Part shown: piece after piece, positions 1 through 8,915 of the stretch
Position numbering within the stretch: position 1 is the first letter of the stretch
How the letters are laid out: every line of letters begins with the position of its first letter
Assembly (NCBI GenBank): GCA_964636125.1
Contig: CAZWPX010000004.1
Span: 1 to 64,000 of the forward strand
Length of the DNA stretch: 64,000 nucleotides
Origin: CAJINA01 sp964636125
Lineage (GTDB): Bacteria > Desulfobacterota > Desulfobacteria > Desulfobacterales > CAJINA01
Direction of reading: 5' to 3'
The notes under the pieces: model-generated
What the model was told of the DNA's origin: nothing
Database searches by the model: none
The model's input: only the letters and a program-made list of their open reading frames with translations
Made by a program: the position numbers and the translations under genes

Positions 1-104
1 TTCGCGGGGTACAGCTACTGCCTTGTCGGTTTTGAACTGTCAACCATTATATCTATTTATAAAGGGTCAATGCTGTTCACGCAAACGGTCAGGTAGACGA
101 TTAA

Positions 105-261
105 GGGCCGCGGAAAAAAATAATTACACAGCTTGCTTGTCTTTTGGCCCGTTGGCTGCGTTACATCCACCGGTACATATCCTGATATGCACCGGCGGAT
201 CTGCCTTGCTGATGAACCAAAATCCGGCGCAATCTTGCGCAATTATTGTTTCCCGAGGCCC
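105..261 (+). repeat. Palindromic dispersed repeat, family A copy 1
   Basis: About 157 bp with terminal inverted repeats of about 21 bp. One end reads GGGCCGCGG followed by an A-rich tract and AATT; the other end is its near complement, ending in CGAGGCCC, except that the terminal A tract is interrupted here (TTGTTTCCC). An internal hairpin (ATCCACCGG...CCGGCGGAT) fills the centre. Related copies lie at 34438-34595 (same orientation) and 62349-62505 (opposite orientation). The right end supplies the last base of the TAG stop codon of the minus-strand NtrC-type gene. No ORF inside looks real. It could be a MITE-like element or a repeated bidirectional terminator. Bases 1-104, to its left, hold nothing I can assign. 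Confidence 0.85.
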
Positions 262-1607
262 TAACGCTTCAGGTTCATGCGCTTAATCTTTTTGTGCAGG
301 GTAACACGATTTATATCCAGAATCGTGGCTGCCCGGGTGACATTCCAACCTGTGCTTTTCAGGCACTTTTCAATATGGGCCTTCTCCATTTCGTGCAAAG
401 TTCTGGCTTCGAATGCCGGTTCACCCGGCCGGGCAGGATAGAGAAAAGCAAAGTCTGCTGTCCCCAGTGTGCGTGATTTTGCCAGGACCACGGCTCTCTC
501 GATGGCGTTTTCCAGTTCTCTTACATTCCCGGGCCAGTCATACCGCCGCAAGTGTTTCTGGGCCTGCGCGGTTAACGCATCGACGTGCTTGGTGGTTTCC
601 TGGCTGTACTTGTTGAGAAAGTGGTCAATCAGCAGCGGAATATCTTCTTTTCTCTCCCTGAGGGGGGGGATATTCAACTTGATAACATTGATCCGATAGA
701 AAAAATCCCGTCGGAAGCTGTCGGTGTGGATCTCTTCTTCAAGGTTCCGGCGCGTGGCTGAAATGAGACGAAAGTCAATATCCAGCGCCTGGCTGCTGCC
801 AACCCTGGCAATTTTTTTATCCTCCAGAACGCGCAGCAGGTCTATCTGCATTTTTGGGCTGATTTCGCCGATCTCGTCAAGGAACAGGGTCCCGCCCGAA
901 ACAACCTCCAAAAAGCCCTTGCGGGTATGCGTTGCACCGGTGAAAGCTCCTTTCTGGTGCCCGAAAAGTTCACTTTCCAGCAATGTATCCGGTATGGCCC
1001 CGCAGTTTATGGCGATAAAGGGGTGCCCGGCACGCGGACTTTTGGCGTGAATGGCTTTGGCGATCAATTCCTTGCCGGTGCCGGTTTCACCGCTCAACAA
1101 AATCGCCGCGTCGCTCTGGGCCACCTCCAGGATGAGACTGAAAATTTTTTCCATCGCTGCTGAACTGCCGATAATGTTGTCAAACCGGGTCATTTTTTCA
1201 AGACGGTTTTTAAGGTAATGACATTCCTGGCTGATCTTTTTCTGTTGATTGATTTTTTCCATGACGAGGGTCAGCTGGTCCGGCTTGAAAGGTTTCAGCA
1301 GGTAATCGGCGGCCCCCATTTTCATGGCCAGGATGGCAGATTCGATGGAGCCATAGGCGGTGATAATGACCACAGTGGTATCTGCATATTCGGATTTAAT
1401 CTTTTCCAGCAGCTCAATACCGTCCATAGCGGGCATTTTGATATCGACGAACATCAGGTCGAACGGAACCTGCGCCAACCGGCCCAGAGCTTCCGGTCCG
1501 GAGGCAGCGACTGCGACGGTGTGGCCGATTTTTTCGAACCAGTGCTGAAACGACTCCCGCACAATTTTTTCATCGTCGACTACCATGATATTCATTTTGG
1601 GATTCAT
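261..1607 (-). CDS. Sigma-54-dependent response regulator, NtrC family
   Basis: This 448-residue protein has the full NtrC layout. An N-terminal receiver (about 1-120) carries the acidic pair DD at 11-12 and the phospho-acceptor D55 in VDIKMP. A central AAA+ domain (about 140-375) has the Walker A motif GETGTGKE and an intact GAFTGA loop for contact with sigma-54. A Fis-type helix-turn-helix ends the protein. Its ATG overlaps the TGA of the upstream kinase gene as ATGA, so the two are translationally coupled and form a cognate pair. It should activate sigma-54 promoters when phosphorylated; the target genes are unknown. The stop codon is formed at the edge of repeat A copy 1. Confidence 0.93.
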   Translation of the reverse strand: MNPKMNIMVVDDEKIVRESFQHWFEKIGHTVAVAASGPEALGRLAQVPFDLMFVDIKMPAMDGIELLEKIKSEYADTTVVIITAYGSIESAILAMKMGAADYLLKPFKPDQLTLVMEKINQQKKISQECHYLKNRLEKMTRFDNIIGSSAAMEKIFSLILEVAQSDAAILLSGETGTGKELIAKAIHAKSPRAGHPFIAINCGAIPDTLLESELFGHQKGAFTGATHTRKGFLEVVSGGTLFLDEIGEISPKMQIDLLRVLEDKKIARVGSSQALDIDFRLISATRRNLEEEIHTDSFRRDFFYRINVIKLNIPPLRERKEDIPLLIDHFLNKYSQETTKHVDALTAQAQKHLRRYDWPGNVRELENAIERAVVLAKSRTLGTADFAFLYPARPGEPAFEARTLHEMEKAHIEKCLKSTGWNVTRAATILDINRVTLHKKIKRMNLKR

Positions 1608-3154
1608 GCCGATCCTCCTGTGTACATGGGCAGGCGCAAAGAGAAGACGGTTCCGTGTTTGACGGTGCTTTTGACTTTAACCCGGCCGCCGTGATTTTTA
1701 ATGATCCCGTAAACAATCGACAGACCCAGCCCGGTACCTTCCCCCGGAGTCTTGGTTGTAAAAAATGGATCGTAAATGTGGCCCAGATTTTTAGCGGAGA
1801 TGCCGTAGCCGGAATCTTTTACCTCTATGGTTACCTGTTTGCCGGATACATCCGGGCGGGTGCTGATTGCAAGTGTCCCGCCGGCGGGCATGGCCTCAAT
1901 GGCATTGAAAATCAAGTTGAGCATGGCCTGCTGGAGCTGGTTGGTGTCACCCCGGACCATGATCAGCCCGGGTGTCAGTTCAAGGGTCAGTTGAATCTTT
2001 TGCAGTTCCATTTTGTGCCGGGTTAAAGTCGTCACAGCCCTGAGGATATCATTCAGGTCTACATCCACGTACCCGGGCGGCGTTTCGCGTGAAAAGGAGA
2101 GCAGGCCGGAAATGATATTACCACAACGGACCAATTCGTCCGACACGGTGGCCAGGTAGCCGTTCATCTGTTTCCAGTTTTCAGGGGTGGGTTGCTCTTC
2201 ATCCGTAATTTTGTGCATCAGGTCGCAGTAGGTCAATAATCCCTGAATGGGGTTGTTGATTTCATGCACGCAACTGGCGGCTAGCTTGCCAAGCGATATC
2301 ATGCGGTCCTCTTGAACCATTCTTTTCAGATCATTTTTCAGATCCTGGGCCTGCTTTTCCCAGTGTGTGGACAGATCAGCGGTGATATCGCGCCATATTT
2401 CGATGACACCGGTAATTTCACCGTTTTCATCCTTCAAGGGGTAGGTTACGATGTTGTCGTAGCTGGTTTGCCCCGTTACTTCGCGGTGTTCGTGGATGAC
2501 ATGCGCGGTCTGTCCGGTTTTAAGTGTTTCCAGCATTGGGCAATTCAAGATTGGCGGAGAACTCGCGCAGGGTGCGTCCCGCTTATAATAGACCTTGTGA
2601 CAGTAGCCGCCGATAACTTCCGTGCGTGGTTTGCGCACTTTTTTCAGATAGACTTCATTGGCCTCGGCAATCTTAAAATCCGGGTTAATGACCACGATGG
2701 CGGCATTGCTGTGCTGGATGATGAAGTCCGATGCCGTTTTTGCCAGGGCTGCGCGGTGTTCGGCTACTTGCAGGCGTTGATTCAGCATAAAGTAGTTGCG
2801 GAAAAATCGGCCGATATTGTGTTCTATAATGCCGACTCGCTTGGGGCGCAGTTTTATGAGCTCGAGTAAAACCTGCTTGCGGTTGGTTAGTTCGAGGATG
2901 CTGTCGAGATTGTCAAAAGCAAAAAAGTCCCTGAAATCACTTGTCGTAAAGGTTCCCAATTTTTTGGCAGCCAGCAGGCCTTCCGCCTCAGGATTGATAT
3001 CACAGACACCGACAAGGTTAATTTTCAGAAAAGGAAAGGCATTGGACTCCAGGAGCTTTAAGAAGAAACTACAGGCCCGACCGCCGCCTACGATGGCAAT
3101 ATTGACCGTGAGCTTTTCATGCGGCTGTTGACTATTCATGGTGGCAATAACCAT
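1604..3154 (-). CDS. PAS sensor histidine kinase with N-terminal Rossmann-like domain
   Basis: A soluble kinase of about 516 residues. The first 110 or so residues begin IAIVGGGRACSF and continue as an alternating strand/helix fold with CDINPEA after the second strand, which resembles an NAD(P)-binding Rossmann domain. A PAS domain with several cysteines follows (GGYCHKVYY...C...C), then a HisKA domain with VHEINNP as the phospho-acceptor box and a HATPase domain with NLIFNAIEA and DSGYGIS. No membrane segment is visible, so it senses a cytoplasmic signal. It is the partner of the NtrC-type regulator that overlaps its 3' end. The start is uncertain: a TTG at 3181 and an ATG at 3139 are alternatives. 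Confidence 0.88.
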   Translation of the reverse strand: MVIATMNSQQPHEKLTVNIAIVGGGRACSFFLKLLESNAFPFLKINLVGVCDINPEAEGLLAAKKLGTFTTSDFRDFFAFDNLDSILELTNRKQVLLELIKLRPKRVGIIEHNIGRFFRNYFMLNQRLQVAEHRAALAKTASDFIIQHSNAAIVVINPDFKIAEANEVYLKKVRKPRTEVIGGYCHKVYYKRDAPCASSPPILNCPMLETLKTGQTAHVIHEHREVTGQTSYDNIVTYPLKDENGEITGVIEIWRDITADLSTHWEKQAQDLKNDLKRMVQEDRMISLGKLAASCVHEINNPIQGLLTYCDLMHKITDEEQPTPENWKQMNGYLATVSDELVRCGNIISGLLSFSRETPPGYVDVDLNDILRAVTTLTRHKMELQKIQLTLELTPGLIMVRGDTNQLQQAMLNLIFNAIEAMPAGGTLAISTRPDVSGKQVTIEVKDSGYGISAKNLGHIYDPFFTTKTPGEGTGLGLSIVYGIIKNHGGRVKVKSTVKHGTVFSLRLPMYTGGSA

Positions 3155-3248
3155 GGGCGTTTTTTCCAAAGTTGTTTCCAAAATTGATCATCGCACGTTG
3201 CTTATGGTACTGAATCAGGCTGCTGCTGGCCGGTCACGCCGGCTAGCT

Positions 3249-3393
3249 TGTGCCCATCCATAAACGGCATCTTTCGGCCCAGAGCTGCGTTTTCACTCTT
3301 TTGAAATCCTCGGAATAGCGCGCTATGCCTGCGGTTTAAAAATCGCTCAAGCCTTGCTCTGAACCAAAATCTACCATTTATGGACGGACACTA
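3249..3393 (+). repeat. Palindromic dispersed repeat, family B copy 1
   Basis: About 145 bp with inverted ends of roughly 38 bp: left TCCATAAACGGCATC..., right the complement of TCCATAAATGGTAGA.... A central perfect palindrome ATAGCGCGCTAT sits near the middle. The second copy is at 17916-18085. Both ends of each copy change together (CCATAAA here, CTCACAAA in copy 2), which argues for a selected stem. The right end includes the TAG stop of the minus-strand sigma-54 activator gene. It separates the two kinase/regulator pairs and may act as a transcription boundary. Confidence 0.8.
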
Positions 3394-5127
3394 ACTTATG
3401 CCGTAGCGCTTCATTTTACGCCACAGCGTTGTGCGGTTAATTCCCAGGGTCCGGGCGGTTTTATTTCGGTTGCCCTGGTGCTGTTGCAGGCATTGGATTA
3501 TCTGCTGGCGGTCATCATTACCCGCATCCGGTGAGTAGGCCGCGTCAGGCATCCTGCAGGTCGGGAAAGATGCCAGTCGGTTGTGAATATAATCCGGCAG
3601 GTGCGTGCGTTGAATGACGTTATCCGTGCAGACAATAAGGGCGTGTTCCAGAACGTTTTCAAGTTCGCGGACATTACCCGGGTAGTCGTAATTCAGCAAA
3701 ATTTCCAGCGTTTCTTCAGAAAGCCCCACCCGGCGATTGTCGTGCGTGGTACTCAGGCGCCTTAAAATATGAGAAATCAATAGCGGCAGGTCTTCGCGCC
3801 GGTCTTTGATTTTCGGCAGTTCGATACGAAAGACGTTCAAGCGATAAAACAGATCTTCACGAAACTGTCGTTTGGCGACCAGTTGACCCAATCCGCGATT
3901 GGTTGCCGAAATGATGCGGACATTGACCTTCCGGGTGTGGCGGCTGCCCAGAGGGTAGAACTCTTTGTCTTCCAGAACCCGCAAAAGTTTGGCCTGTAGG
4001 GATATGGGCAGATCACCGATTTCATCCAGGAAAATGGTTCCGGTATCTGCTTCGTTAAAACGGCCCGGTTTGTCACGATCGGCCCCCGAAAATGCGCCCT
4101 TGATATAGCCAAACATTTCCGATTCCAGAAGGTTATCGGGTATCGCGGCGCAGTTGACTTTGACAAAAGGATGGTTGGCCCTGCTGCTCGAAGAGTGCAA
4201 GACCTTGGCCAGCAGATCTTTACCAGTTCCAGTTGCACCCTCGATCAGGACGGTTGCGTCGGTCCGGGCAACAACGGTGACCATTTCGAAAATTTTCTGC
4301 ATTTCAGGGCTTTTGCCGATCATGTCATGGAAAGTGTAGCGGTCCCGCATGGCCCGGGTCAGCTGGCGTACCAGGGTCAGGTCGTGAAATGTGGCCAGAC
4401 CACCGACCACCGATCCTTTTTCGTTTTTCAGGGCCAGGTAATTGGCACGTACCGGAATCGTTTCACCTTCTCTGGTCAGCATCTTTCCCGGTCGGCTGCT
4501 GCGGGCGCTGCCGTCAGCGATCGATTCCTTCAGTAAACACAGATCATGGGCGGCTTCTCCTCCAAAAATGGCTGAACAGGGTTTTCCCAGCACTATCCGC
4601 CGGTCATATCCCGAGATCTTTTCCGCTTCGTTATTGAAAAAAGTTATATATCCACCGCGATTAACCGTAAAGATACCGACATCGAGGTTGTTCAGGATGA
4701 TTTTCAGACTGCGTTCTTCATAATGGATGCGGTCGATCAGGTCTGCTATGGGTGAATGATCCTGCAGGATTGTAAGGCATCCGGTCACCTGTCCGGTGGC
4801 ATCGTAAATGGGGGTTGCCAGGCGTGTCAGCAGGAGTTTACTTTCGTCCTCATCAGTGATTTGCACATCCGGTTCGGCGGTTGCCTGATCATCATGATCG
4901 CGCAGTTTACAGTTGACCATACAGGGAACGCCGGTGAAGACTTCACGGCAATCTTCGCCGACAACTTCAGACTCTTTCAGGCCCATGAGTGCCTGGGCGC
5001 TGTAGTTAATGGCGTTAATCCGGCGATTGAATCCGACCGCGAATGCACCAATATTCAGTTCATCCAGCAGGTCCAGCCATTCGCTGCAATGGAGGGTGTG
5101 ATCTGGTTGGGCGTTGTGTGTTGCCAT
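3391..5127 (-). CDS. Sigma-54-interacting transcriptional regulator with two PAS domains
   Basis: This protein of about 578 residues has no receiver domain. Two PAS domains (about 15-125 and 140-255) come first, both with cysteines in the pattern G(E/K)(D/P)C...C. The AAA+ domain has Walker A GATGTGKD and Walker B FLDEIGD, and a Fis-type helix-turn-helix ends at NRTTLWRKMKRYG. The sigma-54 contact loop reads GAFSGA instead of GAFTGA. Ligand or redox sensing through PAS is likely to control it directly. It lies 51 bp downstream of a receiver-kinase gene on the same strand, so the two are probably co-transcribed. ATG 5127 is preferred over the TTG at 5136. Confidence 0.9.
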   Translation of the reverse strand: MATHNAQPDHTLHCSEWLDLLDELNIGAFAVGFNRRINAINYSAQALMGLKESEVVGEDCREVFTGVPCMVNCKLRDHDDQATAEPDVQITDEDESKLLLTRLATPIYDATGQVTGCLTILQDHSPIADLIDRIHYEERSLKIILNNLDVGIFTVNRGGYITFFNNEAEKISGYDRRIVLGKPCSAIFGGEAAHDLCLLKESIADGSARSSRPGKMLTREGETIPVRANYLALKNEKGSVVGGLATFHDLTLVRQLTRAMRDRYTFHDMIGKSPEMQKIFEMVTVVARTDATVLIEGATGTGKDLLAKVLHSSSSRANHPFVKVNCAAIPDNLLESEMFGYIKGAFSGADRDKPGRFNEADTGTIFLDEIGDLPISLQAKLLRVLEDKEFYPLGSRHTRKVNVRIISATNRGLGQLVAKRQFREDLFYRLNVFRIELPKIKDRREDLPLLISHILRRLSTTHDNRRVGLSEETLEILLNYDYPGNVRELENVLEHALIVCTDNVIQRTHLPDYIHNRLASFPTCRMPDAAYSPDAGNDDRQQIIQCLQQHQGNRNKTARTLGINRTTLWRKMKRYGIS

Positions 5128-5187
5128 CTTTTCCAATACGTATTTTTTCCGCCTGTCGTCAGCCCCTTGGGCTTTGACAGTTGCTGA

Positions 5188-6345
5188 TCAGGCGTTGCCG
5201 GCTGACGGCAGTTTGAGTAAAAAAGTAGTCCCGTGGCCTGGTACGCTTTGAACTGCAACAGTTCCATTGTGATGCTGCATGATGCCGTAAACAGTCGAAA
5301 GTCCCAGGCCGACACCGTGGCCCTCTGCTTTAGTCGTGAAAAATGGTTCAAAAATTGAACCCTGATCGCTTCTGGCAATGCCCGTACCGGAATCTGTCAC
5401 TGCCAGAATGACCCCCCGGTTGTCGGCATCCGCCCGGACACTCAAGTGCAGGGTTCCGCCCCGGGGCATGGCATCCATGGCGTTGAAAACCAGGTTGATA
5501 ATGCATTGCTGCAGCTGGTTCAAATCGCCCCGGACCGGCGGCAGGATCGGGTCGACAGCGTGGCTGACGGTTATATCGCTTAAGGTCAGTTTATGCTGGC
5601 TGAGTACCAGGGCGCGCTGGAGCAGATCTGTAAAGTCGATCGGTTCAAAAGAGAGCGTGGATTTGCGTGAGAAGGTCAGCAAGCTGGAGATGATCTGAGA
5701 ACAGCGCTCGGTTTCACTTTCGACCAGTTCCAGGTAGCGTTCAAACTTGGCCTGGGAACCGCTCTCCAGGGGACCACGTTTTAGAATGCGTGCCATCAGG
5801 CGCTGGTAATTCAGGATGCCGGATAAGGGATTGTTGATCTCATGGACCACACTGGCCGCCAGGCGGCCCAGGGACATCATTTTGTCCTGGTGTAAAATGC
5901 GGGCCTGGTTGGCATTCTCTCGCTCTAGTAGAGCGGTGTAATCCCGGATTTGCTTTCTGGCCGTATAGCGTTCCCGGGCTCTTTGCAGGGCCAGATGGAG
6001 GGATGTATCGTTGATGGGTTTGGTGATAAAATCAGAAGCATCCAGCTGGAGCGCCCGAATGGCCAGATCCATTTCACCAAAAGCGGTGACGACGATGACT
6101 TCCGTGTCACTGCCGGTCTGTTTGATTTTTTCAAGGACTTCAAGTCCGTCCATGCGGGGCATCCGGATGTCGGTGATCACGATCTGGGGGGATTTTCTTT
6201 GATACAGTTCGAATCCGGATTTCCCGTCCGGCGCGGTTGCCACGCTGTAGCCGGCATCCTTGAGTGTATAGGACGTCACCTCGCGAATATCGGCCTCATC
6301 ATCAATCAGGACGATCTGCCATTGGTCGGGTCGGGTTGTCTCCAT
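5188..6345 (-). CDS. Receiver-histidine kinase (response regulator fused to kinase)
   Basis: The receiver comes first (IVLIDDEADIREV, phospho-acceptor in VITDIRMP). A short coiled linker of about 50 residues precedes HisKA (SVVHEINNP) and HATPase (NLVFNAMDAMP, DSGTGIA, GVGLGLSTVYG). There is no membrane segment. The kinase probably receives phosphate or a signal through its own receiver and passes it on within a relay. It is the promoter-proximal partner of the PAS sigma-54 activator. ATG 6345 is chosen because the receiver strand begins about ten residues later; a TTG at 6375 is possible and lies closer to no better ribosome site. Confidence 0.88.
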   Translation of the reverse strand: METTRPDQWQIVLIDDEADIREVTSYTLKDAGYSVATAPDGKSGFELYQRKSPQIVITDIRMPRMDGLEVLEKIKQTGSDTEVIVVTAFGEMDLAIRALQLDASDFITKPINDTSLHLALQRARERYTARKQIRDYTALLERENANQARILHQDKMMSLGRLAASVVHEINNPLSGILNYQRLMARILKRGPLESGSQAKFERYLELVESETERCSQIISSLLTFSRKSTLSFEPIDFTDLLQRALVLSQHKLTLSDITVSHAVDPILPPVRGDLNQLQQCIINLVFNAMDAMPRGGTLHLSVRADADNRGVILAVTDSGTGIARSDQGSIFEPFFTTKAEGHGVGLGLSTVYGIMQHHNGTVAVQSVPGHGTTFLLKLPSAGNA

Positions 6346-6516
6346 GGGTACAGGCCCCGGCAGCCTCCCTTGCAAAGTCCGGGCTGCCTTTGTGCTCTTA
6401 ATTTACTAATCTTTGGAAACTATATCGAAAAGTTGGCGATCCGTCAAATTCAGGTTGGGCCGGTGGATACCCGGGATCTCTGAATGGGCGGGGAGTGTCC
6501 GGGAGTCGTTGCGCCG

Positions 6517-7323
6517 TCAGGGCACCAGGCCCTGGGCGGAGACCAGGTCACCCACGAAACTGCCCACGGCGACCTTGCTTTTCAAACGGACCGGTATGCG
6601 GCGGTGGTCTGCGGTAACCCAGATCTGGATACGGGCGTCCTTGCTTTTTTCAAATACGCCGCCGACATCTTTCAATTCAGGCTCAACTAGAAAGGTGGCA
6701 TACCGGGTGCCCTTCACCTTGATGGTCTCACGTTTGACGATCCGGGCCCGGCCGATCACATTTCTATTGCCATCGGTGATGGGGCTTTCGACAATAGCGC
6801 CCACGCCGATGTTTTTGGTGTTGCGGACGTTGTAGAAGGCGGCCAGCGGGTCGAAGGAGCCCGGCATCATCGGGACCAGTTTGTCTTCACCGCCCCCCTT
6901 TTCAGTTTTCAGGTAGCGCATTTTCAGATTTTCCCAGTCAAACTGCACTTCGATCTGCCGGATGGTGGGGCCTTCGTGCTGCTGCTTTTTATAGAGTACC
7001 GAGCGTGTCAGATCCGCATCTGTGAATGTATCGATTCTGTCCCTGACTTTATATAGCGTATCAAGAAAAGCATTTGATTCGGCCGTCATCACAAAATGGC
7101 GGGCTGGCTGTGCGTTGATCGTCTGCAGCGGCAGCACCTCAAGGGTGGCGGTGCCGACGGTCAAAAAGGCCCAGCGGAGTTCGAAAACGAGCCTTTCCCC
7201 GGGTGCAAAGGCCGTAACCGCATCCTTTTCAGCCGCCCCGACTGGAGGCAGGGGGCCAGTCAAGAAAACTGCCAGAAGCAGCAGGGGCTGCACGAATTTC
7301 AATAACTGTCTACAGTGAGCCAT
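6517..7323 (-). CDS. DUF3108-type exported protein
   Basis: This 268-residue protein begins with a signal peptide (LLKFVQPLLLLAVFLTG, cleavage near VGAAEK). The mature part is rich in beta strands, with FELRWAFLTVGTATLEV and VWVTADHRRIPVRLKSKVAVG-like segments typical of the DUF3108 family. It probably sits in the periplasm or outer envelope. Family function is not established. Its start overlaps the end of the HD-domain gene by 14 bp, so the two are co-transcribed. The 170 bp downstream, before the receiver-kinase gene, show no clear site. Confidence 0.8.
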   Translation of the reverse strand: MAHCRQLLKFVQPLLLLAVFLTGPLPPVGAAEKDAVTAFAPGERLVFELRWAFLTVGTATLEVLPLQTINAQPARHFVMTAESNAFLDTLYKVRDRIDTFTDADLTRSVLYKKQQHEGPTIRQIEVQFDWENLKMRYLKTEKGGGEDKLVPMMPGSFDPLAAFYNVRNTKNIGVGAIVESPITDGNRNVIGRARIVKRETIKVKGTRYATFLVEPELKDVGGVFEKSKDARIQIWVTADHRRIPVRLKSKVAVGSFVGDLVSAQGLVP

Positions 7324-8071
7324 GCATGATGTCCTTTTCTAAGTATTCCATCAGCTGTTTGCCGATTTCAAGCCCCTGGTCTATAAATTCAGGGCCGTAT
7401 TTTTGGCCGGTAGCGGTCCGGAAAGTTTGGCTGATGCCGGCCAGGCGACGCATGGCGCCCGGGTATTTCCGCATAAAAGCCGTCAAGGGAATATGGGCAA
7501 ACGAGACCATTTCCCAGACGGTATGGGTAAAGTTATCCGGACCCCAGCGAAATTTATCCGCGTCGTACAGGCATCCTGATATGAGGGTGCCCTCGGGGTC
7601 GGGGCATTCTGTCACCGGCTGGAAAGCTTCATGGTTCTGGATGGCCAGGCAGATAGCCGCGGTGCAGCCTTTGGGCAGGTCGTACGCTTTCAATATTTTT
7701 CTGGCGGTCACGGCCCCGCACTGCGCATGGTTTTTTTCCCGACGACAGATATCGTGCAGCAAACCGGCACATTGCACGAGGACCAGCAGGTCGTCGGATG
7801 TTTTGGCAACACCACCTTCGCGTCCATATTCAACCAGCATGAGAGTGCCCGCATCCAGGGTCACCTTTTCGGCGTGCGGGAACCCGTGGCCAATGGCGTT
7901 GTCGGCATGGTTGCGCACAAATCGTTTTAAGCGGGAGACCGTCGAGTCATTTTGTAAGCACTGGTGTGAACGCCGTGATTCTTCAGGGAAATCCCGGTAG
8001 AAGGCAGGCTGCGGCAGGCTGGCGGCGATTTGGCGGGCACGCTCCCGGATTCTCAAGTAGATGGGGTCCAT
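7310..8071 (-). CDS. HD-domain metal-dependent hydrolase
   Basis: About 253 residues from ATG 8071, which has AGGGAAC eleven bases upstream; an upstream start at 8158 would add 29 residues without family character. The HD signature appears as GHGFPHAEKV early and LLHDICRREK in the middle, followed by a conserved Asp (YDADKFRWG), giving the H...HD...D metal ligands. Such proteins are phosphohydrolases for nucleotides or related phosphates. Substrate cannot be told from sequence. It overlaps the downstream DUF3108-type gene. Confidence 0.82.
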   Translation of the reverse strand: MDPIYLRIRERARQIAASLPQPAFYRDFPEESRRSHQCLQNDSTVSRLKRFVRNHADNAIGHGFPHAEKVTLDAGTLMLVEYGREGGVAKTSDDLLVLVQCAGLLHDICRREKNHAQCGAVTARKILKAYDLPKGCTAAICLAIQNHEAFQPVTECPDPEGTLISGCLYDADKFRWGPDNFTHTVWEMVSFAHIPLTAFMRKYPGAMRRLAGISQTFRTATGQKYGPEFIDQGLEIGKQLMEYLEKDIMHGSL

Positions 8072-8177
8072 AGCAGCCGTTCCCTGGAGGCCGTATGCAA
8101 GGGCCTTTGATTTAACCAAAAACGCCGACTCTCCAGAGGGCTGGAAGGATCGGCGCAATTTTTAAGCGGTCTGGAAA

Positions 8178-8672
8178 TTAAACAGCGTCAGCCAGGGAGA
8201 AAGGTTGTCCGCTGACTTTCCATTTGCCGTCTTCCTTAACCAGGTTCAGGGTCTCTTCAACATCCGTGGGGCTCGTGATGAAGAAAATTTTCCCGACAAA
8301 CCCGTACAGCGGGTTAATCGAATTCCGCGTGGTCCCGGTGAGGTGGACCGTGGCGGTGGAAGCATTCTGGACAATTGTCTTCGTATGGATGCTGGACAGC
8401 GAACGGCGTAGCCGGCTGATGTGATACCCCCGGGAAGCGGCCTCCATCTGCATGTTGTGGAGGTAGGCGTCGGCCACATCCACTTCCTCTTCGTTGAGTC
8501 CATTGTTGACCATGGTCTGGGCCAGGTCCGGGCTCAGGCCGAAATAGGCTTTGGAGAAGTTGATGGCCGCCCCGTAGGGTGTGTCCCGGCTATCGCTGGC
8601 GATAAAAATAATCTGCAATAGGGTTCCTATCAGGATCACGGTTACCAGAGCAGCTTTATTATCCTGTGACAT
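8178..8672 (-). CDS. Small membrane-anchored hypothetical protein
   Basis: A 164-residue protein with one N-terminal membrane helix (ALVTVILIGTLLQIIFIA) and a soluble domain. The C-terminal half ends VKEDGKWKVSGQPFSL, a pattern common at the end of small NTF2-like or lumazine-binding-like folds, but this is only a resemblance. GGAGGACATTCG precedes the ATG. It lies 107 bp upstream of the HD gene and could be in the same transcript. I do not recognise a named family. Confidence 0.65.
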   Translation of the reverse strand: MSQDNKAALVTVILIGTLLQIIFIASDSRDTPYGAAINFSKAYFGLSPDLAQTMVNNGLNEEEVDVADAYLHNMQMEAASRGYHISRLRRSLSSIHTKTIVQNASTATVHLTGTTRNSINPLYGFVGKIFFITSPTDVEETLNLVKEDGKWKVSGQPFSLADAV

Positions 8673-8915
8673 CGAATGTCCTCCTTGTTACAAAATCAGG
8701 TGTAGATCCATCAGGCGCTTCAAATAGCATGGAATTTGATTGGTTACAAGGCTTTTTCAACAGCTAGAGGCGGGGCCCGGCCAGACTTGCACCCGTACCA
8801 GTTGACCGCCGGTTCAAATTGAGGTATCTTCCAATTATCGGTAAATTCAGGTAAATAGCGCCTGCCCTCGACCGGCGGCCGCCCGAACCCGGTAAAGGAG
8901 GCTTTCCACACCTGT

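Noticed and set aside
105..261. The family A repeat as an insertion sequence or CRISPR array
   Set aside because: There is no transposase frame, no regular direct repeat-spacer series and the length is too small; it is a palindrome.
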